From: CAWIKY01 sp963836905
GTDB lineage: Bacteria; Pseudomonadota; Alphaproteobacteria; Caulobacterales; Hyphomonadaceae
Length of the DNA stretch: 64,000 bases
NCBI GenBank assembly: GCA_963836905.1
Contig: CAWIKY010000007.1
Location: forward strand, 62,001-126,000
Direction of reading: 5' to 3'
This document shows, piece by piece, positions 43,909 to 52,920 of this stretch. A model generated the notes under the pieces. It was given only the letters and a program-made list of their open reading frames with translations, made no database searches and was not told the origin of the DNA. The first letter of the stretch is position 1. Every line of letters starts with the position of its first letter. The position numbers and the translations under genes were made by a program.

Positions 43909-43921
43909 CTTGCCCCCTTGA

Positions 43922-43964
43922 CGCTACAGAAAACGTAGCGATAAATGCTACACTTACTGTAGCG
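43922..43964. promoter_or_regulatory. Tandem HxlR-type operators
   Basis: Two palindromes with the same arms and the same 7-base spacer: CGCTAC-N7-GTAGCG at 43922-43940 and GCTAC-N7-GTAGC at 43947-43963. The centres are about 24 bp apart, close to two helical turns. They lie between the divergent regulator and target starts. Confidence 0.75.
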
Positions 43965-43977
43965 AACGAGGCTATTG

Positions 43978-44526
43978 ATGTCCAACCAATTGAAACCGCT
44001 TACGGCCCCCTATGAGCCGGAAGTCGCCGAAATGCTGGCGCGCTATCCACAGCAGAGTGGCTATCTCCTGTCCCTGTTCAGGACGTTTGCGAACAGTCCG
44101 CGATTCCTGAAAAAAGCCGTTCCGAACTTGCTGGACAAAGAGAGTCCGCTTGATCTTCGAACCCGCGAGATTGTCATTCTGCATGTGACAGCGGCGCGAA
44201 ATTGCGAATACGAATGGGGCGTTCATGTTTCAATCTTCGCCAAGGCGGCCCGACTGAACGACGATCAAGTCGCCTCGAGCCGTAATCGTGGCCCAGCCGG
44301 TTGGACTGCAAAAGAAGATCGATTGATCGCAGCGATCATGGAGCTCTGCGAGAACGGCTCACTAGGCGCGGAGGCACTCAAGGGATTCCAGTCCGACTGG
44401 AACCTCGAAGAGCAATTGGAAATCCTTGCCTTGATCGGAACCTACACAACTATCAGTCTGGTCGCGAATGTTGCGAAGCTTGAGCCGGAAGCGTTTGCAG
44501 CGCACTTCCCCGACGGACCAAAATAA
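43978..44526 (+). CDS. Carboxymuconolactone decarboxylase (AhpD-like) family protein
   Basis: 182 residues from the ATG at 43978. The family helix bundle is visible as SPLDLRTREIVILHVTAARN, CEYEWGVHVSIFAKAARL, with Cys, Glu and His in the positions of the proton relay. The second catalytic Cys of true AhpD peroxidases is missing. The group includes alkylhydroperoxidase-like and carboxymuconolactone-like proteins of unknown substrate. The gene is likely repressed by the divergent HxlR and induced by a reactive or aromatic compound. Confidence 0.85.
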   Translation: MSNQLKPLTAPYEPEVAEMLARYPQQSGYLLSLFRTFANSPRFLKKAVPNLLDKESPLDLRTREIVILHVTAARNCEYEWGVHVSIFAKAARLNDDQVASSRNRGPAGWTAKEDRLIAAIMELCENGSLGAEALKGFQSDWNLEEQLEILALIGTYTTISLVANVAKLEPEAFAAHFPDGPK

Positions 44527-44577
44527 GATTGGGCGACCGGCTTTGCGTGCGCCGCGCAAATCTCCTATCTGACCGGC

Positions 44578-45618
44578 ATGACCACCCATTCCCCCTGGCG
44601 CTTTTCCATCGCACCGATGATGGACTGGACGGACCGGCATTGCCGCGTCTTCCACCGCCACCTCACGCGCCGCGCCCGGCTCTATTCGGAGATGGTCACC
44701 GCCGACGCGGTCATCCACGGCGACCGTGAGCGGCTGATCGGGTTTTCCGGCGTCGAGCATCCGATCGCGCTGCAGCTGGGCGGGAACGAGCCTGCAAAGC
44801 TTGCCGAGGCCGCGCGCATCGGTGCCGGGTTCGGCTATGACGAGATCAATCTCAATTGCGGCTGCCCGTCGGACAGGGTGCAGTCAGGCGCGTTCGGGGC
44901 CTGCCTGATGCGTGCGCCGGATGTGGTTGCACGTTGCGTCGAGGCCATGCGTGAAGCTGTCGATCTACCCGTAACGATCAAGAACCGGATCGGCGTCGAT
45001 GACGACGACCCGCGCGAGACGCTTTTCGGCTTTGTCGAAACGGTATCGCATGCCGGATGCGAGGTGTTCATCACCCATGCCCGCAAAGCCTGGCTGAAAG
45101 GCCTCAGCCCGAAGGAGAACCGCACCATCCCGCCGCTTGATTATGATCTGGTGCGAGACCTGAAGGCGGCCTTCCCGCACCTCACCATCGTTCTGAACGG
45201 AGGGCTGGAAAACGTGGCGCACGGAGCCGCCGAGATGGGCGCGCAGGATGGCGTCATGCTGGGGCGCGCGGCGTATCAGGACCCGGCCTGCCTGCTGGCA
45301 GCCGACCCGGACCTCTTTGGCGAGACTGCCCCTGCTGCCTCAATACACGCGGCGATGTCGAACTATCGCAGCTATATCGAAGCGCAACTTTCAGAAGGCA
45401 TCCCGCTTCACGCGATGACACGGCATCTGCTGGGGGCGTTCACCGGGTTGCCTGGTGCACGGGCCTGGCGACGTACCCTCTCGGAGAATGCAACGAAGAC
45501 AGGTGCGGGGCTGGAGGTCTTCGATACCGCGCTGGCCTGCGTGCCCGATCCCCTCACCGCGCCGATGGCAGACGGCGATCGCACAGTGCGCGCGCGCTTG
45601 CACGCCGCGCCCGCCTGA
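44578..45618 (+). CDS. dusA: tRNA-dihydrouridine(20/20a) synthase
   Basis: 346 residues. The FMN TIM barrel begins RFSIAPMMDWTDRHCRVFHR; the catalytic Cys is in NLNCGCPSDRVQSGAFGACL. Typical DusA motifs follow: VTIKNRIGVDD, FITHARKAWLKGLSPKENR, IVLNGG and GVMLGRAAYQDP, then the tRNA-binding helical domain with LLGAFTGLPGARAWRR. It reduces uridines 20/20a in the tRNA D-loop with NADPH. A tRNA gene lies 19 bp downstream. Confidence 0.95.
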   Translation: MTTHSPWRFSIAPMMDWTDRHCRVFHRHLTRRARLYSEMVTADAVIHGDRERLIGFSGVEHPIALQLGGNEPAKLAEAARIGAGFGYDEINLNCGCPSDRVQSGAFGACLMRAPDVVARCVEAMREAVDLPVTIKNRIGVDDDDPRETLFGFVETVSHAGCEVFITHARKAWLKGLSPKENRTIPPLDYDLVRDLKAAFPHLTIVLNGGLENVAHGAAEMGAQDGVMLGRAAYQDPACLLAADPDLFGETAPAASIHAAMSNYRSYIEAQLSEGIPLHAMTRHLLGAFTGLPGARAWRRTLSENATKTGAGLEVFDTALACVPDPLTAPMADGDRTVRARLHAAPA

Positions 45619-45637
45619 CGCTAGAAACGGAGCCGAC

Positions 45638-45714
45638 GGTCCCGTAGCTCAGCAGGATAGAGCAACAGATTCCTAATCTGTAGGTCGCGCGTTCGAATCG
45701 CGCCGGGGCCGCCA
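45638..45714 (+). tRNA. tRNA-Arg (anticodon CCT)
   Basis: 77 nt including an encoded CCA. Acceptor GGTCCCG pairs with CGGGGCC (one T-G pair). The D arm is GCTCAGCAGGATAGAGC. The anticodon stem CAGAT/ATCTG closes the loop TTCCTAA with anticodon CCT. The T arm GCGCG-TTCGAAT-CGCGC is perfect. Confidence 0.96.
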
Positions 45715-45795
45715 GTCTGACACTTGGCAAGGCGCCTCATCGAGCTGCGATGACGCCCGCACAAGAAAACCAGTGAGATAAATCTATAGCGCTCC

Positions 45796-47307
45796 CTACA
45801 AGAGCGGCTGGCGGACCTCGCTCATGCTCTGTTCCATCGTCTCGAAGCGTTCCCTTACAACGTCCCGCGCACTCCTGACGAACACACTGACGCCGATGGC
45901 TGCGACGCCGGACAGAATGAACCCCGGAATAATCTCGTAGATGATCTGCGACAAGCTCTGGCCGTCGATCTCTATCGGCGCATAGAGCCAGAAGAGCACT
46001 GTGACAGCACCGGTGACCATGCCTGCCAGTGCACCCTCGCGGGAAAGCTCTTTCCAGAACAGGCTGAGCAGTATGACCGGGCCGAAAGCCGCGCCAAATC
46101 CGGCCCACGCATTGCCAACCAGCGAGAGAATGTTGCTGGAGCGATCAAATGCAAGCGCAATTGCCAGCAGAGACACAACAAGCACCGAGGCCCGCCCGAC
46201 AGCGACCAATTCGCCCTGGCTGGCGGTTTTGCGCAGGAACGTCTTGTAGAAATCCTCTGTCAGCGAACTGGACGAGACCAGGAGCTGCGAAGAGATGGTC
46301 GACATGATCGCCGCGAGAATTGCGGCCAGCAGGAAGCCCGCCACCAGCGGGTGGAAGAGGATCTGCGAGAGAATGATGAAGATGGTTTCCGCATCATCCA
46401 CTGCAAGGCCCTGCGTCGTCGCATAGGCATAACCGAGTATGCCTGTCATCACCGAGCCGATCACCGTCACGATCATCCAGCCCATGCCGATATACCGCGC
46501 AGCCGCGACATCCTTCAGCGAACGGATCGCCATGAAGCGAACGATGATGTGCGGCTGGCCAAAATAACCGAGCCCCCAGGCCAGAAGGGAGATCAGCCCG
46601 ATCCAGGTCATGCCTTCCGGCCACCAGCCGAAATAGCCGGGCGGCGCCGATGAGACTGCCATCGACATGGCACCGCCATCCTGCAGCACCAGCCAGGTGA
46701 CGACAGGCACCAGAACAAGGGCAATGAACATGATGCAGCCCTGCACGAAGTCGGTCAGGCTGACGGCCAGAAACCCGCCGAACAAGGTATAGGCGATCAC
46801 CACGCCTGCGGTCAGAAAGAGGCCAAGGTGATAGCTGAGCCCGAACGAGGCTTCGAACAGCTTGCCGCCCGCAACAATGCCGGCAGAGGTGTAGAGCGTG
46901 AAGAAGATCACGATTACGACCGAGGAAAAGACCCGTAGCGACCGCGTCGTATCGCGAAACCGCTTTTCGAAATAATCGGGAATGGTGATGGCGTCATCTG
47001 CCATTTCGGTAAACACTCTGAGACGCGGGGCCACGAACCGGTAGTTCAGATACGCCCCGACGATCAGGCCAACCGCGATCCATGCCGCGCTGTAGCCTGC
47101 AACATAGACTGCGCCGGGAAGCCCCATCAGCATCCATCCGCTCATATCCGACGCGCCCGCAGAAAGCGCACCAACGGCCGGGTGCAGCTTGCGCCCGCCC
47201 AGCATGTATTCGGACACGTCGCTGGTCGATTTTCGGTAGGCGTAGAAACCGATGCCAAGCATCAGGAGAAAATAGGCTGAGAGCGAAATAAGGGCTTCTG
47301 TGTTCAT
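45796..47307 (-). CDS. putP: Sodium/proline symporter
   Basis: 503 residues from the ATG at 47307. Solute:sodium symporter of the PutP type with thirteen hydrophobic segments. Diagnostic stretches are YMLGGRKLHPAVGALSAGAS, DMSGWMLMGLPGAVYVAGYS, FFTLYTSAGIVAGGKLFEAS, AWGLGYFGQPHIIVRFMAIR and AAILAAIMSTISSQLLVSSS, which carry the Na+ and proline site residues. It imports proline with Na+ across the inner membrane. The upstream 190 bp separate it from the divergent YqjD-like gene. Confidence 0.95.
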   Translation of the reverse strand: MNTEALISLSAYFLLMLGIGFYAYRKSTSDVSEYMLGGRKLHPAVGALSAGASDMSGWMLMGLPGAVYVAGYSAAWIAVGLIVGAYLNYRFVAPRLRVFTEMADDAITIPDYFEKRFRDTTRSLRVFSSVVIVIFFTLYTSAGIVAGGKLFEASFGLSYHLGLFLTAGVVIAYTLFGGFLAVSLTDFVQGCIMFIALVLVPVVTWLVLQDGGAMSMAVSSAPPGYFGWWPEGMTWIGLISLLAWGLGYFGQPHIIVRFMAIRSLKDVAAARYIGMGWMIVTVIGSVMTGILGYAYATTQGLAVDDAETIFIILSQILFHPLVAGFLLAAILAAIMSTISSQLLVSSSSLTEDFYKTFLRKTASQGELVAVGRASVLVVSLLAIALAFDRSSNILSLVGNAWAGFGAAFGPVILLSLFWKELSREGALAGMVTGAVTVLFWLYAPIEIDGQSLSQIIYEIIPGFILSGVAAIGVSVFVRSARDVVRERFETMEQSMSEVRQPLL

Positions 47308-47496
47308 GGATCCCTGAGGTTGCCTTCGTATTGCGACTGGTAAACACCCGGTTGGTAGCCGATCCTGCCGTGTCAGATAACCCGTCGACTTCATTTAACT
47401 TGAGACCGATGTCCGGCGGAACCGGAATGTCGCACCCGCGTTGGTTTGAGGTGAGCAGCGCCACCTGGCGTCAATCAGCAATTCAGGGAGCTTTAA

Positions 47497-47793
47497 ATGG
47501 CTATCGAACCGAAAAACAAACCAGCAGATCTCGACACCGATGTGAACCGCCTGAAAAGCGACTTCGCCGATCTCAGCAAGGACGTGAAGGCCCTGATGAG
47601 CAGCATCGGCTCGGTGGCCTCTTCACAAGGAAAAAAGGGCGTACGGGTCAGCAAGGAATACGCTGATGACGCTGTCGACTCCGTTCAGGAAGCCCGCGGC
47701 ACCGTGGAGAGCAAGATTCGCGAGAACCCGCTGCCGGCCGTCGGCATCGCTTTCGGTCTCGGCGTTCTGCTGACGGCTCTGCGTTCACGATAA
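47497..47793 (+). CDS. YqjD/ElaB-like DUF883 family protein
   Basis: 98 residues. A long amphipathic helix (ADLDTDVNRLKSDFADLSKD) is followed by a conserved GKKGVRVSKEYADDAV segment and a single C-terminal transmembrane helix (PLPAVGIAFGLGVLLTAL) ending in RSR. This matches ElaB/YqjD proteins, which anchor ribosomes or ribosome-associated factors to the inner membrane in stationary phase. It starts a small cluster of envelope proteins (to 49223). Confidence 0.85.
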   Translation: MAIEPKNKPADLDTDVNRLKSDFADLSKDVKALMSSIGSVASSQGKKGVRVSKEYADDAVDSVQEARGTVESKIRENPLPAVGIAFGLGVLLTALRSR

Positions 47794-47799
47794 AGACCG

Positions 47800-48234
47800 G
47801 TGGACCTTACGAAAGCCCGCATACTCGCAGGCGCCTGCGCAATCCTTTTCGGGTTCGCAGGCGTCGTGACGCTCGCTATTGCGCTTGCAATTGCGTTAGC
47901 GCCGCTCATCGGAATGGCCTGGGCGGCTACGACCGCAGGGTTCATCTTCCTATTTATCGCCAGTATCGCTTTCGTGATCCTGCTGCAGCCACAGAATTCC
48001 ACGTCCAAGGAAATCGACAATATCGAGCACGCGACAGCAGAAGCGCTTGCCGACTTGCCGTTCGACATCATCGGATCGATTCTTTCGAAACGGCCGATAA
48101 CATCGGCCGCTATCGGGTTGGGCATGGCTTACGTGATCGCAACCAATCCAACACGGGCGGTCGCCACCGCAACCCGGGTGGTTTCGATCATCACGCGCCT
48201 GATGACGACAATGGACCGGGCATCGCCGAAATAA
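47800..48234 (+). CDS. Holin-like / phage-holin-superfamily membrane protein
   Basis: 144 residues from a GTG at 47800, 6 bp after the DUF883 gene. Two strongly hydrophobic helices (ILAGACAILFGFAGVVTLAI and WAATTAGFIFLFIASIAFVI) precede an amphipathic C-terminal half with a third, weaker hydrophobic stretch (ITSAAIGLGMAYVIATN). The arrangement resembles the YqjE/holin-superfamily III partners that usually follow YqjD, consistent with a yqjDE-like operon. Function is unknown. Confidence 0.65.
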   Translation: MDLTKARILAGACAILFGFAGVVTLAIALAIALAPLIGMAWAATTAGFIFLFIASIAFVILLQPQNSTSKEIDNIEHATAEALADLPFDIIGSILSKRPITSAAIGLGMAYVIATNPTRAVATATRVVSIITRLMTTMDRASPK

Positions 48235-48298
48235 GGTCAGCCAGACAAGCGTGTTCTTTCTGGTGCCAAGCGCCCCGAAAACGCGTTAGACTACTGCC

Positions 48299-48955
48299 AT
48301 GTTTCGTGCGGCCTTTCTTGTCATCTCAGCCGTGTCCGCCGGATTGGCCCTGGGCAGACAGGCCTTGGCACGAGAAGTCGACAAACGTACCCATTCGGCC
48401 ATTCAGGATGCCGGCAAGATCGCACGCGAACGCATTCGGGCGCATACGCAGCTGTTCTTTTCCGAAACCTTCCGCACGTTCGTCATCGTTACGGCGGTGA
48501 AAATCCTGTTGCTCGGATCAGTCTGGGCTGCACACGCCTTCGGCCTCATAAGCGATCTGGTCTTTACAGCACTTCTCATCACGCTTCTGGTCCTGTTCGT
48601 TCTGCGCGATATCCTGGCGACCTGGCCGGTGCTGCGGCTCATGCAGGTAGAGCTTCGCCAGCATGGCTGGCGCCCCAAAAGGGCGGTTGGCGAGATTGTC
48701 GCTGCGCAGGTGTTCTCGGAGGTGCTCGAGGAAGCAGGCGACCTCGAGCGCAAGTGGAGCGAGGACGTTCTTCTGCGGCTTTCGGGAAAGAAGCGCGATG
48801 ACGTGACCCGCAAAATTGCAGAAGCTGTCGCCAATATTGCCCGTAAATCGAGTTGGGAAGATATCGTGCCGTTTGTCCGCGTCACCGTGGTCAAGTTTGC
48901 GTCCCTGTTCATCATCTACAGCGCCTTTGTATGGGTGCTGCTCGCTAACCGTTGA
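48299..48955 (+). CDS. Membrane protein of unknown function
   Basis: 218 residues. An N-terminal hydrophobic segment is followed by a charged stretch (REVDKRTHSAIQDAGKIARE) and two or three further spans (FVIVTAVKILLLGSVWAAH; DLVFTALLITLLVLFVL; and the extreme C-terminal FASLFIIYSAFVWVLLA). A cytoplasmic helical part (VGEIVAAQVFSEVLEEAGDL) lies between. I do not recognise it. It probably belongs with the two preceding genes. Confidence 0.6.
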   Translation: MFRAAFLVISAVSAGLALGRQALAREVDKRTHSAIQDAGKIARERIRAHTQLFFSETFRTFVIVTAVKILLLGSVWAAHAFGLISDLVFTALLITLLVLFVLRDILATWPVLRLMQVELRQHGWRPKRAVGEIVAAQVFSEVLEEAGDLERKWSEDVLLRLSGKKRDDVTRKIAEAVANIARKSSWEDIVPFVRVTVVKFASLFIIYSAFVWVLLANR

Positions 48956-49046
48956 ACACGTTTAGCCACGGAACACCGGAGCCTCTTCGACGTTGTATGT
49001 ATGCGAGACCGATCTCCGATCTCGACTGAGTGAATGGAGACACATA

Positions 49047-49223
49047 GTGGACAAGCAACACGCCAAGGGCGCCCTTAAAGATGCCGAAGGCAACATCAAG
49101 GAAGCTGCCGGAAAGGCGACCGGGAACAAGAAGCTGGAAACCGAAGGCAAGCTGAAGCAGGCCGAAGGCGAAGCCCGCAAAACCGCTGGCGATGTGAAGG
49201 ACAAATTCAAGCAGAAGAAATAG
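49047..49223 (+). CDS. CsbD family stress protein
   Basis: 58 residues from the GTG at 49047, preceded by GGAG. Highly charged, with the two CsbD repeats (KQHAKGALKDAEGNIKEAAG and KQAEGEARKTAGDVKDKFKQ). CsbD proteins are abundant general-stress proteins of unknown mechanism. An intrinsic terminator follows. Confidence 0.9.
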   Translation: MDKQHAKGALKDAEGNIKEAAGKATGNKKLETEGKLKQAEGEARKTAGDVKDKFKQKK

Positions 49224-49252
49224 CGGCCAGCTGATTTTCTGAAAGCGAATGG

Positions 49253-49280
49253 ACCCCGGTGCTCAGGCATCGGGGTTTTT
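49253..49280 (+). terminator. Rho-independent terminator after csbD-like gene
   Basis: ACCCCGGTGC, loop TCAG, GCATCGGGGT form a 10-bp stem with one G-T pair, followed by TTTT. It may also serve the opposing gene, whose stop is at 49283. Confidence 0.85.
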
Positions 49281-49282
49281 CA

Positions 49283-50161
49283 CTATCTGGTCGGAACCGG
49301 TTCGTCGCCGCGATAGTCATAGAACCCGCGTTTGGATTTGCGACCGAGCCAGCCTGCCTCGACGTATTTCACGAGAAGCGGACACGGGCGGTATTTGGTG
49401 TCGGCGAGCCCGTCATGCAGAACCTGCATGATGGAGAGACAGGTATCGAGCCCGATAAAGTCAGCCAGTTGCAGGGGACCCATCGGGTGGTTCGCGCCGA
49501 GCTTCATGGCCGTATCAATACCCTGCACGGTGCCCACGCCTTCATACAGCGTATAAACGGCCTCATTGATCATCGGCATCAACACCCGGTTGACGATGAA
49601 AGCCGGAAAATCCTCCGCATTCGCAACCTGCTTGTCGAGACGTCGCGACAGCTCGATCGCCATTTCGTAAGTTTCCTGATCCGTCGCCAGACCGCGGATG
49701 ACTTCGATCAGGTTCATGACCGGAACCGGGTTCATGAAATGCAGGCCGATGAACCTTTCGGGACGGTCCGTGACCGTAGCCAGTCGGGTGATTGAAATCG
49801 ACGATGTGTTGGATGCGAGATACGCGTCCTTCGGAACAGCCTTCACAAGCGCTTCGAAGATGGAAACCTTGACGGCTTCCTTCTCGGTTGCCGCTTCAAT
49901 GGCCAGATCTACGTCGGCGAAATCATCAAGTGTGGTGCTGGTCGAAATACGGGCCGTGGCGCATTCCATTTCTTCCGGCGTTATAAGGTCGCGCGAGACC
50001 TGCCGGGTCATGTTCCGCTCAATCGTCCGAAGCGCCTTGTCGAGAGACGCCTGCGATACGTCGCTCAGCACCACATCGTAACCGGCAACGGCGCAGACAT
50101 GTGCGATCCCGTTTCCCATCTGGCCGGCTCCGACCACCCCGATTTTTTTCAACTCGCCCAT
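49283..50161 (-). CDS. 3-hydroxybutyryl-CoA dehydrogenase
   Basis: 292 residues. NAD-binding VGAGQMGNGIAHVCAVAGYD at about 9-28, then EAATEKEAVK, SNTSSISIT with the catalytic serine, IGLHFMNPVPVM with the catalytic His, and DFPAFIVNRVLMPMINEAV of the dimerisation domain. The family oxidises or reduces (S)-3-hydroxybutyryl-CoA in butanoate, PHB or amino-acid metabolism (paaH/hbdA type). It stands alone here. Either hbdA-like or paaH-like use is possible. Confidence 0.92.
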   Translation of the reverse strand: MGELKKIGVVGAGQMGNGIAHVCAVAGYDVVLSDVSQASLDKALRTIERNMTRQVSRDLITPEEMECATARISTSTTLDDFADVDLAIEAATEKEAVKVSIFEALVKAVPKDAYLASNTSSISITRLATVTDRPERFIGLHFMNPVPVMNLIEVIRGLATDQETYEMAIELSRRLDKQVANAEDFPAFIVNRVLMPMINEAVYTLYEGVGTVQGIDTAMKLGANHPMGPLQLADFIGLDTCLSIMQVLHDGLADTKYRPCPLLVKYVEAGWLGRKSKRGFYDYRGDEPVPTR

Positions 50162-50342
50162 CTGACCTGAAAGCTCCGGATTTCGAAGAGCGGGCCCCTG
50201 CCCATGTCTCCGATTTGATTGTGCACTGCACCAGAAGACCGCGACGCGCGCGCGGGGTCAAGCAGACACTGCTGCGAATTGATATATCTTTTCGGTCAAT
50301 TGCGATGTCGGGTCCGCTATTCACCGCAAGAAGACGACCGGA

Positions 50343-51104
50343 TCAAGCGCTGCCCACCTCTCGATCGTCGGTATCCAAAGCCTTATCGCCCGGCGTTTCG
50401 GCAGGTACTTTCACGATAAAACGAACCAGGAGATTGAGCGGCCAGACCAGCACAAGAAACGCACCTGCAAAGCCGACGAGCGGTGTAAAAACGGCGAGCG
50501 CAAACACAAGGGCAGCGCAAGCGATCTGAACGACAAAGCTGTACAGGGAAATCAGGGTCATTGCGCGCTCGGATGCATTCAGCCCGAGTGTCTGCGCGTG
50601 CCTGGGTGCATGCAGGTACATCAGCAGATAGATCGCAAAGACGAGGGCGTAACCGACGGCGAAATAGGCCATGATCTTGCCTGAGGTTTCGTACTCGACC
50701 TCCATCGCGATGAGCCGGGTCTGATCGCCTGTTGCCGACATCAGAATGAACCCGAACAGGCTGTCGAAGATGAACCGGAGCGGGTAGGCAAGAAACAGAA
50801 CGACAAGAAGCAGGCAGGCATTCAGAAAAATGATCTGTCCGTCGGCTACGCCATAGCGTCTGAAATAGGTGAAATGCGCGTTCCAGATCAGGAGCAGCAA
50901 GGCAAAGCCCGCAGCGACGGGAATGATGTTCCAGAGATGCGCGGTCAGATCGCTGAAGGTGACGACGGCAGACGATGACGAAACCAGCATGCCAAGCGCC
51001 AGTGCAAAGACAATGTCAGACAGGTTCTCGATCCGCGTGACCGCTCCGCCGCGCCAGTTGAAGCGCGGATCATGGTCAAGATGCCTCATGATCGTTTCGC
51101 GCAT
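50343..51104 (-). CDS. TMEM175-like (DUF1211) membrane protein
   Basis: 253 residues from the ATG at 51104, chosen for its AGGGG ribosome site. The first helix has the family signature RIENLSDIVFALALGMLVSS (consensus R-x-x-x-[FL]SDxVFAxAxTLL). Five further spans follow, including PVAAGFALLLLIWNAHFTYF and QIACAALVFALAVFTPLVGF. Bacterial TMEM175 proteins are K+-type channels formed by tetramers. Upstream in-frame starts add a charged tail. Confidence 0.8.
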   Translation of the reverse strand: MRETIMRHLDHDPRFNWRGGAVTRIENLSDIVFALALGMLVSSSSAVVTFSDLTAHLWNIIPVAAGFALLLLIWNAHFTYFRRYGVADGQIIFLNACLLLVVLFLAYPLRFIFDSLFGFILMSATGDQTRLIAMEVEYETSGKIMAYFAVGYALVFAIYLLMYLHAPRHAQTLGLNASERAMTLISLYSFVVQIACAALVFALAVFTPLVGFAGAFLVLVWPLNLLVRFIVKVPAETPGDKALDTDDREVGSA

Positions 51105-51227
51105 ATCGGCCCCTGTTCCCGTTCTGCCTGAAGCTTCGCGCTCTTTTGCCATTCCCGCAAGCATCACCGTTCGGAACATGCACAGGCCGGGGCCGTTTGA
51201 AAGACAGGCACTAAAGAGGACAGAGCC

Positions 51228-51536
51228 ATGACAGAGAAAACGACAGACAGTGCGAACCTTTCCGAATTCGACCCGGAGCGACGGGCCAAACCGGCAGTCA
51301 ACGAAGACGAGAGCCGCGACGAGGCGATGCTCTATGAGCAGGGTGTGGAGACGCGGGTCGATGGAGATCCGATCCGCGCTGCACGCCAGCGGCAGGCGCA
51401 TGGACCCAATTCGGTGCGTCCCGAAGAGGCTCCCGATCCGCGTGAAATCCCGTCAGGAGACATGAACGAGACGGTCGACCGCAGCGAGCAGTATGCGCGC
51501 AAGCCCGACACGGGCGACCGCGTCAAGACAAGCTGA
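51228..51536 (+). CDS. Small, highly charged hypothetical protein
   Basis: 102 residues, with no hydrophobic segment or cysteine. It is rich in Asp, Glu, Arg and Pro (ESRDEAMLYEQGVETRVDGD; EEAPDPREIPSGDMNETVDR) and probably disordered. A good ribosome site (GAGGACAGAG) precedes the ATG. No family recognised. It is divergent from the TMEM175-like gene and convergent with the aldehyde dehydrogenase. Confidence 0.6.
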   Translation: MTEKTTDSANLSEFDPERRAKPAVNEDESRDEAMLYEQGVETRVDGDPIRAARQRQAHGPNSVRPEEAPDPREIPSGDMNETVDRSEQYARKPDTGDRVKTS

Positions 51537-51549
51537 CGGATCGCGCTCC

Positions 51550-52917
51550 TCAGCCCTGCCCGACCCAAACGGTCTTCAGGTTCATGAAGGCTTTCAGACC
51601 GGCCTCGCCAAGCTCGCGGCCATAGCCGGATCTCTTGATCCCGCCAAACGGAAACCTTGGGTCGGATTGTGTGGTGGCGTTGATGAAGACGCCGCCACTT
51701 TCAATTTGAGGCGCAAGGGCCAACGCATGATCGATGTCGGCGGTCCAGAGATTCGCGGACAATCCGAACGGTGTCGCATTCGCCAGGTCGATCGCCTCGC
51801 GTGGGCTTGAGAATGTCTGAACGATAACCGCCGGACCAAACAACTCCTCGCGCATGGCAGACCCCTCGTTCGGTCCGCCTTGCAGAACAGTCGGCCCAAA
51901 AAACCATCCTGCGCCATCCATCTCGCCGCCGGCGAGAACGGCCCGTGCGCCTTCCTCGCGGCTTTTGCGGACCTGACCGGAAAGCTGATCGCGCAGGTCT
52001 GCCCGCGCCATCGGTCCCATCATGGTTGCGTCCAGCATTGGATCGCCGGGCGTCCAGGACTGGGTTTCCCGCAGGAATGCCAGCATGAATGCATCGGAGA
52101 CGGCCTCATCCACCAGAATGCGTTTGGAGGCGATACAGACCTGCCCGGCATTGAAAAAGCGCGAGCGGGCTGCGGCCTTGGCAGCAGCGGCGAGATCGGC
52201 ATCGGCAAGCACGATGAAGGGATCAGAGCCACCAAGTTCGAGAAGGCTCGGCTTGATCGACATGCCAGCGGTTGCGGCGACTGATGCGCCTGCCCGCTCA
52301 GACCCGGTCAGCGCAACGCCCGCAATCCGCGCATCGGAGATCACTTGCGCGGCATCTTCATTGCTCAGATTGACCGTTTCCAGAACACCGTCCGGGGCAC
52401 CGGCTTCACGAAACAGGCGAACGAGTTCGCGCGCGCAGCCGATCACGTTGGGCGAGGGTTTGTTGAGAACGCCGTTTCCGCCGGCCATGATCGGCAGAGC
52501 CGCACGCAGAACCTGCCAGAGCGGGAAATTCCAGGGCGTGACCGAGAATATGATGCCCAGCGGTTCGTACTGGAGATAAACATCGTCGGCACCGGCCGAA
52601 TGCGCCTCCGGTGCCAGCGCAGCTTCGGCGTTTTCCGCGACCCAGTCAGCCAGAGCGGCGCATTTCTCCACCTCGCCGCGCCCTTGCGTGACCGGCTTGC
52701 CCATTTCACGGGCAGCCAGCTTTGCGAGTGCATCGGTATGGGTCCGGAGCAGAACCGCGAACCGGGAGAACACCTCGCCCCGCGCTGTAAAACCAAGCGA
52801 CCGCCAGTGCTTTTGCGCGCTCGTCATCCTGCCAAGCTGCAGATCGACCGCATTCAGCGTATCGGCCTCGTATTCAGCGAATAGCTCGCCATTCGCGGGG
52901 TTGATCGATTGAAACAT
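51550..52917 (-). CDS. NAD(P)-dependent succinate-semialdehyde dehydrogenase (GabD/Sad-like)
   Basis: 455 residues, the short ALDH form. Visible: TPWNFPLWQ (127-135), Glu227 in LLELGGSDPFIV, catalytic Cys261 in NAGQVCIASKRI, and PFGGIKRSGYGRELG near the end. It resembles the YneI/Sad group, which oxidises succinic semialdehyde to succinate. It is 3 bp downstream of the penicillin-acylase gene, hence one operon. With the nearby aminotransferase it would complete conversion of a 4-aminobutyrate-type compound to succinate. Confidence 0.9.
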   Translation of the reverse strand: MFQSINPANGELFAEYEADTLNAVDLQLGRMTSAQKHWRSLGFTARGEVFSRFAVLLRTHTDALAKLAAREMGKPVTQGRGEVEKCAALADWVAENAEAALAPEAHSAGADDVYLQYEPLGIIFSVTPWNFPLWQVLRAALPIMAGGNGVLNKPSPNVIGCARELVRLFREAGAPDGVLETVNLSNEDAAQVISDARIAGVALTGSERAGASVAATAGMSIKPSLLELGGSDPFIVLADADLAAAAKAAARSRFFNAGQVCIASKRILVDEAVSDAFMLAFLRETQSWTPGDPMLDATMMGPMARADLRDQLSGQVRKSREEGARAVLAGGEMDGAGWFFGPTVLQGGPNEGSAMREELFGPAVIVQTFSSPREAIDLANATPFGLSANLWTADIDHALALAPQIESGGVFINATTQSDPRFPFGGIKRSGYGRELGEAGLKAFMNLKTVWVGQG

Positions 52918-52920
52918 GGT

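Noticed and set aside
45715..45795. Integrated element at the tRNA-Arg 3' end
   Set aside because: The tRNA is followed directly by putP of normal composition; no repeat of the tRNA end or integrase is seen.
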